Below are positions 1 to 10,950 of a stretch of 64,000 bases of DNA, one piece after another. Every line of letters starts with the position of its first letter. Positions within the stretch are counted from its first letter, which is position 1. The notes beneath the pieces were generated by a model. It had not been told where the DNA came from. It searched no databases and saw only the letters and a program-made list of their open reading frames with translations. The DNA comes from Pelodera strongyloides. Taxonomy: Eukaryota; Nematoda; Chromadorea; Rhabditida; Rhabditidae. The translations under genes were made by a program, and so were the position numbers. The stretch spans positions 55,123-119,122 of the forward strand of contig JAANDG010000458.1 in NCBI GenBank assembly GCA_036852015.1. The letters run 5' to 3'.

Positions 1-72
1 AGCCGAAATTTATATATGTACAACTATTTTTATTGTAAATTGTTTTGACGACCAGTTGCTTCGTTTCTTGCT

Positions 73-270
73 TTGTCACTGAGAACCGATGAGTTGCGCG
101 CCGCACCATTTCCGGACACAAAATGCGCGCCGCACAAAACTGGGAAACAAAATGCGCGCCGAATAGAAATGGGGCGCAAAAGCGCGCCGATCCGGTGCGG
201 GAAACACTTTTCTTGGTTCGGCGCGCAAGTTGCGTCTGCATCATTTCTGTCACAGAACCTTGTCCGTGAC
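73..270. repeat. GC-rich short-repeat block (GCGCGCC / GCGGGAAAC)
   Basis: A GC-rich island in AT-rich DNA made of degenerate, roughly 30-bp repeats in which GCGCGCCG alternates with GGGAAACA or AAAATGCGCGCC. The same words occur in opposite orientation at about 13440-13635 and, with GCGGGAAACACC, at 13110-13275, so this is a dispersed repeat rather than a gene. Short open frames across it are by-products of the repeat. Confidence 0.6.
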
Positions 271-565
271 TTTAATTCGATATTAGTCATCACAACGTAT
301 ATGCCTGTAGCTATTCCCTGTGCTAGTTGATTCGACTCAATAAATTTCTAGCTACAATGTAGCCAACATTTTCTCTGCTTGTTGGATGATTATACTCTTA
401 TATATTTTACCAGCCGTTCGAAGAGCCCTACGGGCTCTTCTCCGACTGGAGGAATAGGCCTTTGGCCGATTGTTACACACTGTTAAAAAAAGGAATTTCT
501 ACAAAGATAAAAAGGAATTACATTTACGTTTATGTGGAAACTTATACTTTGGTTCTCTTCTTTTT

Positions 566-573
566 TCTTCTCT

Positions 574-631
<58 letters not shown>

Positions 632-741
632 GAGTGCACTCTCTCTCCCTCTCTCTCTCTATAGAGTGCACTCTCTATCTAGGGTGCACTCTCTCTCTAG
701 AGTGCACTCTCTCTCTAGAGTGCACTCTCTCTCTAGAGTGC
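566..741. repeat. (CT)n microsatellite grading into an AGAGTGCACTCT minisatellite
   Basis: Pure CT runs (about 568-630) pass into four to five copies of a roughly 18-bp unit containing the perfect palindrome AGAGTGCACTCT, separated by CTCTCT. The downstream copies look like a microsatellite that acquired a palindromic interruption and then amplified it. Flanking frames rich in Ser-Leu or Arg-Glu come only from the repeat. Confidence 0.9.
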
Positions 742-1287
742 AAAAAACGCCATAGCGCAAAAAAATAAAGACTGACCCCCGCTGAGAGCAGGCGAATTTT
801 CTCCTCAACTTCGTGCGGAATACGCGCCTGGAATACAATGTATTAGAAGGAACTGAAATGTAGAAATAGAGAAAGTTGTCTGTTTGTTCATTGGTTCTTA
901 TATAAAAGGTGAATGATATTTAACTGGGAGGGTTATTGCTCTTCAAACCCAATGTATTCTTGATTATCTTTACTCCACGCACATGAAGTGCCATTCTTTC
1001 TATACAAAGAAATTGCCAGTAGTATTGTATACTTCACTTCGGGGTAAATTAATTCCTCATCCGTCCGGGTATTGCCGGTGATTTTGGAGTGGTATACCGT
1101 GGCAATATCTTTCTTTAAAGGACAGACCCACCGATATAAACTTATTTTTATTATTTGGTCGTAATGCGTATAAAGGGTGTTTATTACAATATATGCAAAC
1201 TAAATATCGTATCTTCAGCCTGTTGACGTGTTTTCGGCGAGCTTTCAATACGAAAGGAACCGTAGATGTTGACCTTGGAAAGGGAAG
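742..1287. other. no recognisable feature
   Basis: AT-rich sequence with only short open frames. I recognise no gene, RNA or paired repeat here. Confidence 0.5.
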
Positions 1288-1291
1288 TTAA

Positions 1292-1789
1292 AGGAAGGCA
1301 GTCACTTCAAATTCAAGTTTTTTATTCGATTTTTATTAGATGCAAGAAGATTTATAGAACCATATTCAGCCAGTAAAAAGCCACATAAAAGCGAACTCAG
1401 GGAGAGAAATCAATGAAAATGGGTTTTGGTAAATGACTGTCGCCGGTGCATATAAGCAATTGCCAGGGGTACTTGGAAAGTGAATAGCCTGCAGTGTTAC
1501 ACCTGGCGCGTGGTTTATCACTGCAGGGTATTTATTATGAAACTCTATACGGGCAATTATAAACTACGGTATATAAGTAAAAGTCATACAAACTCATACC
1601 TGTTGTTGCAATCGTAGTTTTCTTCACATATTTGAATATTTAATGAAAAGCGAATAAAAAATACGAATCAAAATCATCATTTTGCTTCGAATTTACTTGA
1701 ATTTAGTAAAGAATACAGAAAAATACTTTACCAAAACCGAATACTTTGAATCCAACTCAGGGAGTGAACAAGTAGAAAAGCAGTTTTTC
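1292..1789. mobile_element. composite TTAA-MITE remnant (GCAGTCACTTC family)
   Basis: The left end follows TTAA at 1288-1291 and reads AGGAAGGCAGTCACTTC. The body up to about 1665 resembles the element at 22452-22836. From about 1669 it switches to sequence nearly identical to the left arm of the palindrome at 9408-9839 (the stretch ending GTAGAAAAG). It therefore looks like two related MITEs joined by recombination or insertion. Its right border is the TTAA at 1790-1793, which it shares with the next element. Confidence 0.6.
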
Positions 1790-1793
1790 TTAA

Positions 1794-2517
1794 AGGGACT
1801 GTGTAGGCCCTTTTTGAAGTTAAGCTGCATTAATAGAATGCGTGTTCCCCCATTAAAGGGTCAGGCCCATTTCAAATGACCCCTATTTTTGATGATTCCA
1901 TCTGCTTCTCCATGTCAAATATAGTAGGCTGAATTTTTTTCCAATTTTCAGTCGCAATATTCACGCAGTATTCATCAATTTACCATTGTCAGTCATACCC
2001 AACTATCTATCGCAGTTGTCACGCCCCTTCGCGCTAATTGGGCAATATGCTCTATTGGGCGTGGCAATTGCGTTATTGGCCAATCAGCGCGAATGGGCGT
2101 GCCAAATGCGATAGATAGTTGGGTATGACTGGCCATGGTAAATTGCTGAACAGTGTGTCAATTTTGCGCATGAAAATTAGAAAAATATTGCATCCTACTA
2201 TATTTAACATAAAGAATCAGATGGAGTCATCAAAAATAGGGGTCATTTGAAGTGGGCCGGAAACAGTAACAAAAGTTGTCTACAATTGCCCAGTTAAAAG
2301 AAAATGAATTACAAAGTTCGCCTTTCCCATAGTTAACGCGGAACTGTGGCATAGGTCCGATGGAGCAAATTCAACATATATCGGCAAATAGCAAGATTCA
2401 AGATGCAGGGCATGCAAATTCGTATTTACATATTCAGTCGCCTATTTAAATTAACGTCTGGTATGGAAACGCTAGTTTCACGTTTTTTTGCTCATTTTGA
2501 GTGCCTACATATTCCCT
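1794..2517. mobile_element. TTAA-flanked MITE, interrupted by another MITE
   Basis: Flanked by TTAA at 1790-1793 and 2518-2521. Its sequence aligns along its length with the uninterrupted 352-bp element at 18381-18732: same start near AGGG..TGT..GCCCTTTTTGAAG, same internal AAAAGTTGTC and CAGTTAAAAGAAAATGAA, same end GTGCCTACATATTCCCT. The extra length is the insertion at 1857-2258. There is no coding capacity, so it must have been mobilised in trans. Confidence 0.8.
1857..2258. mobile_element. nested palindromic MITE (AGGGTCAGGCCCATTT family)
   Basis: Long inverted repeats start AGGGTCAGGCCCATTTCAAA after TTAA (1853-1856) and return as ATAGGGGTCATTTGAAGTGGGCC at the right. The right terminus has lost about 11 bases compared with the complete sister copy at 16718-17080 (missing TGACCCT plus the second TTAA), after which host MITE sequence resumes with GGAAACA. 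The interior is palindromic around 2040-2060. Confidence 0.85.
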
Positions 2518-2659
2518 TTAATGATTGAGAGCAATCCCACACTATTTTCCCGTTTGTAGCGTTTAATTTATGATTTCTTGCATATTGTTGCATTTTCTTG
2601 TTCATTTTCTATGTCGTCGACAAACTGTGAGTGTACATTTTTTGGGTGCGTAATAAAGA

Positions 2660-3610
2660 TTATAAATATAAACATTTAGGTCTATAACTCTGCCCATTTT
2701 CGTTTATGTTTGAACTGTAAATCAACATATAGAAGGATTATGCATTGTGCAAACTTGGTCGAGGGGCGGCGCGCCCCCGGCCCCACTTCGCGGGGCCGCG
2801 CACCCCCCGCGCGCCCCTCGCCCGTATCTGACCCATTGGTCTGGGAAAGGCTTCACCACCGAGACTTGTGAATTTCAACCAATCCAGCAAACTGATGTTT
2901 TTCTTATTCATAGAGTTTGAATTGTAGTACTTCTATTAAATTGTTGGATTTATGTTATTAGCTCATAGTTATTGGCCCGCTGATCTTGTTTAGAATTCTT
3001 TTTTTTCAGAAGTCTATTATGAATAGATGCTTATTATTAGTTTAGTTTGTATACAGTTTTATATATTCGATTTTTTGGAATTTACCGAACTCTAAATGCT
3101 GTACTTATACCGTAATCGTCGAACAGAAGCGCATCATACATGCACTTTCGCAAAAATAAGCTCAAAATTGTCACATTTACATTTACTTTAAAAACCATTA
3201 TTCCCCTTCTTTGATGATTGTTTTCTATACCTGTTTCTTCTGGTAAACCACCTCTTCTCCATTCTCGTATCGATAAACCAAGTACCGACCTTTTCTTCTA
3301 TGTGAATGAAAATAATTTTGGCTTTCTTAACTGTAAATCTAAGGTTTAAAACGAGAGTCGGTTGCGTTTACTTTCACAATATATGCAACCCAATTGTAAG
3401 TACAATAGAATCTTAGCAAGAGTAAAAATTCTCCAGGTAACTATTACGATATAGAGTCTACGATAATGGATTTGGGGGGGGGGTGTAAAAATACAAAACA
3501 AAAAGTAGACAAAACCAATATATAGCACAATGCATAGTCCTTCTATATGTTGATTTACAGTTCAAACATAAACGAAAATGGGCAGAGTTATAGACCTAAA
3601 TGTATATTTT
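2660..3610. repeat. inverted repeat with about 90-bp arms and a GC-rich centre
   Basis: The arm at 2660-2750 (containing CTGCCCATTTTCGTTTATG) is the reverse complement of 3525-3610. The 770-bp interval holds a very GC-rich hairpin and otherwise AT-rich DNA. It could be the skeleton of an old transposon; no target duplication was identified. A different foldback (3653-4242) sits immediately to the right. Confidence 0.7.
2761..2819. repeat. GC-rich hairpin
   Basis: A 59-bp, almost pure G+C stretch starting GAGGGGCG and ending CGCCCCTC. It contains GGCGCGCC and a central GGCCCC..cttcg..GGGGCC arm, and can fold into a long imperfect hairpin. It stands out sharply from flanking AT-rich sequence. 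Its function is unknown. Confidence 0.7.
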
Positions 3611-3652
3611 TGCAGATCTTATCGTTATCTAGGCGAACTAAACTATAAATTC

Positions 3653-4242
3653 GGCTTATTGGATAATACACCCGGACACCATTGGACACCACTGGACACC
3701 AGTGGACACCCTTGGACACCATTGGACACCAGTGGACACTCTTGGACACCCTTGGACACCCCATGCGGAAAATTTACATGTTTCTGAAACGCTTAGGAAT
3801 TGAAAAATAAACCAGCAGATTGCTTGAGTGAAACGTAGCTCGTACACAAAAGGCAAATGAAGTGTGGTGTGAAGGAAGTAGCTACATATAATACTCCATT
3901 TAACTACACCCGATCCACCAAATACACCGCGCACTGAATGATGTTTTGTAGCCGAAAAGCAATTGAAAACCCCAGGTAGAATGCCTATCAAAAAGAAAAG
4001 AAAAAAAAAAAAACTTGTTTAAAAAAAATACAAAAAACATCAACGAAATGAAGAACTGTTCGCTTTCGTCCATCCTATACGTCCATCCTATAAGTTAGTT
4101 TCAGGGGGTCCAAGACGCTTTGGGGTGTCCAAGGGTGTCCAAGAGTGTCCACTGGTGTCCAAGGGTGTCCACTGGTGTCCAAGGGTGTCCAAGGGTGTCA
4201 AGTGAGTGTCCAATGGTGTCCGGGTGTATTATCCAATAAGCC
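3653..4242. mobile_element. foldback element with GGACACC-repeat arms
   Basis: Terminal inverted repeats begin GGCTTATTGGATAATACACC and end with the reverse complement at 4223-4242. Each arm then carries about ten copies of a roughly 9-10-bp unit (GGACACCANT on the left, GGTGTCCAAG on the right), around a unique 340-bp centre. This is the architecture of Foldback elements, with arms made of short tandem repeats. Flanks ATAAATTC and ATAATCTC are only weakly alike, so a target duplication is uncertain. A related single arm is at about 29290-29439. Confidence 0.7.
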
Positions 4243-4426
4243 ATAATCTCCGAAAAATTCAGTTATAATATCAATACGGAAAGCTATGCAGGCGCAGGCT
4301 ATCAAATAAAAAAAGTAAGCCGCTCAGTGGAGTTGACACTTATATTACTACACATGCTAAAAAGCAAAAGTTAATATACTAAAAGTTTCGGAACGAAGGT
4401 GAAAATAAAAGGCAATAAATTCTTAA

Positions 4427-5703
4427 AGGGATCGGCGGTAAAAATGTAGAATACTACCCCAGTGTAGTATACTACCCAAATCAGGAATATACTACCCCAC
4501 AACAAAGGGGTAGTATTTTTTCGAAAAAATATTCTGCACAAATACTACCCCAAAATGTAAAAATACTACCCCCAGTTACGAAAACTACCCCAGGTTATGG
4601 GGTAGTAAAATCCCTAAAATGGGGTAGCATATTCCCTAAAATGGGGTAGTCATGTAAAATGGGGTAGCCAAGTAGTCCGCTCAGGTAAACATTTACAACA
4701 CTACCCCATTTTCGAAAAATACTACCACCACTTGGAAAAATACTACCCCTATTTCGGTAGAACACTACCCCCAGAAAATTTTTGAAAATTACTACCCCAC
4801 ATAAAGTAACACAGCAGATGGGGTAGTCATGTAAAAAGGTGGGGTAGCCATGTAAAATAAGTGGGGTAGCCATGTAAAATAAGTGGGGTAGTCATGTAAA
4901 CTAGGTGGGGTAGTCATGTAAAATAAATGTAAACTAGGGGGGTAGTCATGTAAACTAAATAAGTAGTTCATATTAAATAAGTGGGGTAGTCATCTTAAAT
5001 AAGTGGGGTAGTCATGTTAAATAAGTGGGGTAGTCATGTAAACTAGGTGGGGTAGTCAAGTAAAATAGGTGGGGTAGTCATGTAAGTGGGTAGTGCATGT
5101 TAAATAAGTGGGGTAGTCATGTTAAATAAGGGGGGTAGTCATGTAAAATGGGGTAGTCATTTAAATAAGTGGGGGAGTCATGTAAAATAAGTTCGGGGGT
5201 AGTCATGTAAAATAAGTTGGGGGTAGTATTCTACAATGGGGTAGTATATTTTCCGGGGTAGCATATTGCAGGGGTAGTATTTTCCCATGTGGTAGTATAT
5301 TTTATTTTGGGGTAGTATATTTGCAAAATGGGGTAGTGTTCTACACTTCTACCGGGATCGGCTCACCTCAAATCGTGTCTGTTTTTTCTGTTTCTTTATT
5401 TTCTATAAGGGATAATAAAAATTTGGAATACAAAAAGTAGTGTTATATTTCAATACTCACGAAGATATTAGGTGATAAAGTGGTGGATCGATCGGCCCGA
5501 AATGAAAAAGTGTAATTGTCCTGCCTTTGTATGGGACAATTAACACTTTTTCATTTCGGGCCGATCGATCCACCACTTTATCACCTAATATCTTCGTGAG
5601 TATTGAAATATAACACTACTTTTTGTATTCCAAATTTTTATTATCCCTTATAGAAAATAAAGAAACAGAAAAAACAGACACGATTTGAGGTGAGCCGATC
5701 CCT
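4427..5703. mobile_element. TTAA-flanked palindromic MITE hosting a foldback element
   Basis: TTAA at 4423-4426 and 5704-5707. The element ends AGGGATCGGC...GCCGATCCCT. From 5354 to 5703 it is a nearly perfect palindrome of about 165-bp arms centred near 5525-5540. Its left terminus is split by the foldback at 4437-5353; removing that insert and one 9-bp duplication leaves a symmetrical 351-bp element. Confidence 0.9.
4437..5353. mobile_element. Foldback-type element made of ACTACCCC repeats, 9-bp target duplication
   Basis: Both ends read GGTA(A/G)AANTGTAGAA(T/C)ACTACCCC-like in inverted orientation. The interior is almost entirely short repeats: ACTACCCC units on the left, and a roughly 20-22-bp unit containing GTGGGGTAGTCATGTAAA on the right. 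The flanking 9 bases GGGATCGGC are duplicated exactly (4428-4436 and 5354-5362). Inverted repeats of short tandem units with a 9-bp duplication are typical of Foldback/Mutator-like transposons. No protein is encoded. Confidence 0.85.
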
Positions 5704-6477
5704 TTAACTAACTTATATAATGTTTAACTCAGTAACCGGGTACTGGTATGAATACTTCGTGTATATTACGGGTTGAGTATTGCACATGTCATTACTAGTA
5801 CGAGCATAATAATGTTTTATCATGTTTGCACATTAGAATATCAAAGAGCACAACGGTGGCTGTACCATCCAAGCATGTTTCACAGGAAAATTCGGAACGA
5901 TTTACAGGCGGTTTCCAAGTATCTCCAAAAAAAACCCTGTTTGGTTATGTCAAAACTACCGTACACTTGGAAACTTTGAAATTTGGTGAAACATTGATAT
6001 GCATACTGATACTAACAGTCCCCGGATAAAACTATCCGGAACCAATTTCAAACTGTAAAACGTCGCGTTTTTGACCGCATTTTGTGCATCAAAATTATTT
6101 CCTGTACAGAAGGGAAGCCAGGCAGAAGCGTGACTACACTAAAAACAACATGAGAATATGTCAAATATGTCACAGACTATAGACTTAGACAGGACGCTAA
6201 GAGACGGACACGGACAAGAAGGACAATAAAATTAAATGTTACGGGGTACCGGAAACCCTGGGTTTCATCTAAATGTGAGCGACAAAAGTGCCCTTCAAAC
6301 TTCAAACTGTTTTCCACAACCCAAATGAAAACACACCAACTAGCAAAAGAATTTTTCTAGAATATAATGACACACTAATATTATCAGTTCTCTTCCCGGG
6401 AGGATGCGTGACGCCACACATTTTCGATCAGTAAATGTGAGGTAACAAAGTAGCATAATGTAACACATACTGTATTA

Positions 6478-6483
<6 letters not shown>

Positions 6484-6561
<78 letters not shown>
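6484..6561. repeat. (CT)n microsatellite
   Basis: About 78 bp of nearly pure CT dinucleotides with rare interruptions. It is followed at 6582-6597 by a stray MITE right end of the form GTGAGCCTGCCCCTTTAA, whose left partner I could not find. Confidence 0.95.
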
Positions 6562-6562
<1 letters not shown>

Positions 6563-7198
6563 AAAATATTGTTTTTTTTTCGTGAGCCTGCCCCTTTAAA
6601 TTCTCGAAGAAGACGAGCTGCAAAATTGGTACTAGTGTATAATGCGCACTTAAATGTGTGTGTTACTTGTATCCCCTAAATGAACATCCAATTAGTTTGA
6701 CTTGATATTTTCCAAATATCTCTAAAAAGAGAAAAATTATTTTATCGTGAAAAAGTTCTCTGTTTTAGGTAGGAGTTTTTGGCTCCTCTGCGCCATCATT
6801 GTTATGATGTAATTAGTTAACTAACGGAAAATTTAGCGGCGACAAAAAGAGACCAATTCGGTTGTGGGCCACATCTACAAAAAGTGAAAAATTCATAATG
6901 TTAATACTTAACGTCATGTTAATACTTAACGTCATGTTAGTACTTAACTATACGAAAATGACCAGTCGGCCTCTTCCGACTGCAGGAATCGGCCTTCGGC
7001 CGATTGTTACCCTACTACTTAAATTTCCTATGATACTATGATGCTTTAATTTTATTTGCTAATTGTTTATCCAACGGGGAGCCAAAAATTGCGGCGCTCC
7101 ATTTGTCTGCTGGTTTACGTAAACGTTTGAAATGTGCTGCGAACAATGGAAGTAGACATAAAGATAATTGAGCAAGTGGACAATTTAAAAAAAAAAAT

Positions 7199-7462
7199 TG
7201 TTGTACGCTTCAAGAGCGTGCACCTTTATTCAAGGGTGAAAGTACAGATTCAAGGTTTGCTTATGACATGTTCCGCAGAGGTCCTGAGCAGTAGGCGACG
7301 AGTTGCAGATGACAAATTGCTCGACGTCTTCGGGCTAGGGCCAGTAGGGATCGCCCATGATTCCCTCGCCTGGTGGTGGTTTCAAAGGTGTCACGGGCCG
7401 GAATCGAACTCGGGTCGACTGCGTTAGAGACGAACGCGCTGCCACTGTACCACCAAGCCCCC
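7199..7462 (-). mobile_element. tRNA-derived SINE, copy 1
   Basis: Read on the minus strand, it begins GGGGGCTTGGTGGTACAGTG, with an A-box-like TGGTACAGTGG, a B box GAGTTCGATTCC and a 5-bp stem GCGTT/AACGC like an anticodon stem. The roughly 200-bp tRNA-unrelated body ends near AAGCGTACAA. The same element is at 7924-8187 and 60297-60577. The protein-like open frames crossing it are spurious. Confidence 0.85.
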
Positions 7463-7923
7463 TTAAATAAGGAGATTGAAACCATTTTCTTAAAGTAGGA
7501 AGTCTAATTTAAAGTAGGAAGTGTAATTTTTTGAAGCTAGTGGGGTATTACGCCTTTTGTGGCATACCAATGATATAAATGCCTATTGTCAGTCTCACAT
7601 AACAATGTAGATCAAAACACGACAAATACGTGACATATCTGAAAAGGGTCTCGCTTAGTGAAATATATTTCATAGTTAATTTTCATTCGCATAGTTCGCT
7701 TTCTATTCACTGAACAGACATGTTTTTGTTTAACTTCTACACCTGTGTGACTGCTCAAGTGCTAGCCTCCAAGTTTGAGTAGTGCTCAAAACTATTAAAA
7801 TATACGTCTATCGTTACACCTTTTCTCCAGCCGCTATTTTGGCTCCCGTTGGATAAATAATTAGCAAATAAAAGTAAAGCATCATAGTATCATAGGAAAT
7901 TTAAAAAATTAAATTTAAATTTG

Positions 7924-8187
7924 TTTTACGCTTCAAGAGCGTGCACCTTTATTCAAGAGTGAAAGTGTACAGATTCAATGTTTGCCTATGACATGTTCCG
8001 CAGAGGTCCTGAGCAGTAGGCGACGAGTTCCAGATGACAAATTGCTCGACGTCTTCGGGCTAGGGCCAGGAGGGATCGCCCATGATTCCCTCGCCTGGTG
8101 GTGGTTTCAAAGGTGTCACGGGCCGGAATCGAACTCGGGTCGACTGCGTTAGAGACGAACGCGCTGCCACTGTACCACCAAGCCCCC
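7924..8187 (-). mobile_element. tRNA-derived SINE, copy 2 (part of a tandem duplication)
   Basis: Nearly identical to copy 1, differing at a handful of positions (for example CCAGGAGGG for CCAGTAGGG). It lies 725 bp downstream of it together with the same flanking DNA. It therefore arose by duplication of a larger segment, not by fresh retroposition. Confidence 0.85.
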
Positions 8188-9407
8188 TTAAATAAGGAGA
8201 TTGAAACCATTTTCTTAAAGTAGGAAGTCTAATTTAAAGTAGGAAGTGTAATTTTTTGAAGCTAGTGGGGTATTACGCCTTTTGTGGCATACCAATGATA
8301 TAAATGCCTATCAGTCTCACACAACAATGTATCAAAACACGACAAATACGTGACATATCTGAAAAGGGTCTCGCTTAGTGAAATATATTTCATAGTTAAT
8401 TTTCATTCGCATAGTTCGCTTTCTATTCACTGAACAGACATGTTTTTGTTTAACTTCTACACCTGTGTGACTGCTCAAGTGCTAGCCTCCAAGTTTGAGT
8501 AGTGCTCAAAACTATTAAAATATACGTCTATCGTTACACCTTTTCTCCAGCCGCTATTTTGGCTCCCGTTGGATAAATAATTAGCAAATAAAAGTAAAGC
8601 ATCATAGTATCATAGGAAATTTAAGTAGGAGGGTAACAATCGGCCGAAGGCCGATTCCTGCAGTCGGAAGAGGCCGACTGGTCATTTTCGTATAGTTAGT
8701 ACTAACATGGCGTTAAGTATTAACATGACGTTAAGTATTAACATTATGAATTTTTCACTTTTTGTAGATGTGGCCCACAACCGAATTGGTCTCTTTTTGT
8801 CGCCGCTAAATTTTCCGTTAGTTAACTAATTACATCATACCAATGATGGCGCAGAAGAGCCAAAAACTCCTACCTAAAACAGAGCACTTTTTCACGATAA
8901 ATTTCCTTTGTTTCGCTGTTTAGTTTTCGACAAGTTTGGTAAAGTTTTATATTATGCCGCGTTCTATCTGAAAATCTTGTTCGATGCAGTACTTATATTT
9001 ATTATGTTGTTTATGTGAGTCTTCTTCTATGTCGGTCCTCTGATGTCGGCGTGAATGATCTTTCGGATTTTTCGGGTCATGTCTCGTTCCGCGTTTTAAT
9101 TATATATTTGACAGGTATCTCAGTTGGCTGTTAGACTCTGGACGAATTGTCCCTAGACTTTGCAGGCTGCAAATAAGTTTCAGGCTTATTTAGCTACTAT
9201 CACACCACCCCTGGCCAAGGGTAGTCGTACTCTCTGTGCACCTGGGTGACCTGGGGGCGTGGCCTACGCTCCTTTGATAACTTCACGCGTCTTTCAGGTG
9301 TATTTCGGCTATGTTTTGCAAAAGTAAATGTTAATTAAATAGTAACTGGCTATTATTTTTTCATTATTATCAACTAATCGAAAAAGGTTAAGTTGAAGGA
9401 AGATTAA

Positions 9408-9839
9408 AGGATCGCAGTCACTTCAAAATCATCATTTTGCTTCGAGTTTACTTGAATTTAGTAAAGAATAAAGAAAAATACTTTACCAAAACCGAATAAT
9501 TTGAATTCCAACTCAGGGAGTGAACAAGTAGAAAAGTAGTTCTAATTAGCTACCGCGGGATTATGAGACGTATGCATACAGCTGCTTCCCGATCGGGAGT
9601 ATGCAAATTATTTCGGAAAATATCTGCATATTATATTTTTACATATAGGGCAAGGTTCTGCAGGCATATCACTATACGTTTCATAATCCCGCGGTAGCTA
9701 ATTAGAACTACTTTTCTACTTGTTCACTCCCTGAGTTGGAATTCAAATTATTCGGTTTTGGTAAAGTATTTTTCGTTATTCTTTACTAAATACAAGTAAA
9801 CTCGAAGCAAAATGATGATTTTGTAGTGACTGCGATCCT
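9408..9839. mobile_element. TTAA-flanked near-perfect palindromic MITE
   Basis: TTAA at 9404-9407 and 9840-9843; ends AGGATCGCAGTCACTTC and its complement. Arms of about 180 bp are almost identical, including GCTACCGCGGGATTATGA, around a spacer of about 60 bp. Such preserved arms suggest recent movement or gene conversion. Related half-element at about 1669-1789. Confidence 0.9.
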
Positions 9840-10232
9840 TTAATGGTGTTTTCCAAAATGCTGCAAATTTTCACCATACTTGGAAACCGCTAAGCATAAG
9901 GGAGGGCTTCAAATCATAAAATTTGAGAGGTCACGCAATCGTTGCTCTCCATTGTTCATTGCTCTGTTAAGTTTTTTTATATCAGCAATATATCTGGCTA
10001 AAAGCAATATAAATAAACGGTGCCAACGCTGAAATTTGCATGTCGAATTATTTTTGTCTTCAGAGATTCTGGGAACTGCCTAGGTTCATATCTGAATTAA
10101 GAAAAGTTGTAATGCAAAAGTTGTAGAGAATTAAATTCTATTAAAGATGGCGCATTCAAAACGTGCCAGGCGTAATTATCGAGCAATTACGCATAACCGT
10201 TCCTTATGGGAGCCTCAGTGATGTATGATTTC

Positions 10233-10305
10233 GGTTACCACTTAGCATAATGGATAGCGCTACTGACTGATAGAGGAAGATCAAGTGTTCGATTCCTCTC
10301 TTCGG
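10233..10305 (+). pseudogene. tRNA-like sequence (left arm of inverted repeat)
   Basis: Has an A-box-like TAGCATAATGG, a continuation GATAGCGCTACTGACTGAT like the D and anticodon arms of an arginine-type tRNA, and a perfect B-box GTTCGATTCC. The acceptor and T stems pair poorly, so I do not call a functional tRNA. It could be a pol III promoter or a SINE head. Confidence 0.5.
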
Positions 10306-10950
10306 ACGATATTTTTGCGTTTTTGCTTCGGTATTTTTTTTTACAATTTAAAGCTTAAATAATTGTTTCAAAACAAATTACTGTGTGTTTAGACAACTTT
10401 GCTTGTGTCGATAACACATTTATGCACTATTCAAGTAAAAAAATCGGGATTTGATTTTTCCATTTTTTTTCATGAAATCATTGATGGTACCCATGGGTGA
10501 AAATATCGTCGAAAATTAAATGATGAAAACAACAACAAAATGAATGTGAATATTTAATAAATAAATGAGTTCTTTCATGGATAAAGAGTAATGAATAAAT
10601 ATATCAGAACTCCAAGGACCTTATAATCATCAGAAACTATAAACAGAACACCAGTAAGTCATAGTCATTCATACTAAAAATATTCAACCTTCTGGAATTC
10701 GGAAATTATGAAAGTTATGCTTCACATTCATTTTGTTGTTGTTTTCATCATTTAATTTTCGACGATATTTTCACCCATGGGTACCATCAATGATTTCATG
10801 AAAAAAATGGAAAAATCAAATCCCGATTTTTTTACTTGAATAGTGCATAAATGTGTTATCGACACAAGCAAGTTGTTTAAACACACAGTAATTTTTTTGA
10901 AACAATTATTTAGCTTAATTTAAAAAAATACCCAGCAAAACCAAAAATAG

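Larger units (their letters stand above)
7199..8625. repeat. direct tandem duplication, unit about 725 bp
   Basis: 7199-7903 and 7924-8625 match almost base for base: SINE, then AAGTAGGAAGTCTAATTT, then the stretch through CGTTGGATAAATAATTAG and CATAGGAAATTTAA. Small indels reduce the offset from 725 to 720. High identity marks it as recent relative to the surrounding palindrome. Confidence 0.9.
6742..8901. mobile_element. 2.2-kb palindromic (foldback) element containing duplicated SINEs
   Basis: The outer arms at 6742-7100 and about 8540-8901 are reverse complements, from TTTATCGTGAAAAAGT to the mirrored ACTTTTTCACGATAAA. They include a hairpin-prone block with GGCCTTCGGCC and repeats of TAATACTTAACGTCATGT. 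The centre carries two minus-strand SINEs within a tandem duplication. Related right-arm sequence occurs at about 16290-16610. No transposase frame is present. Confidence 0.75.

Noticed and set aside
7134..8210. Three similar 70-97-codon frames
   Set aside because: They lie across tRNA-derived SINE copies and repeat because the SINE repeats.
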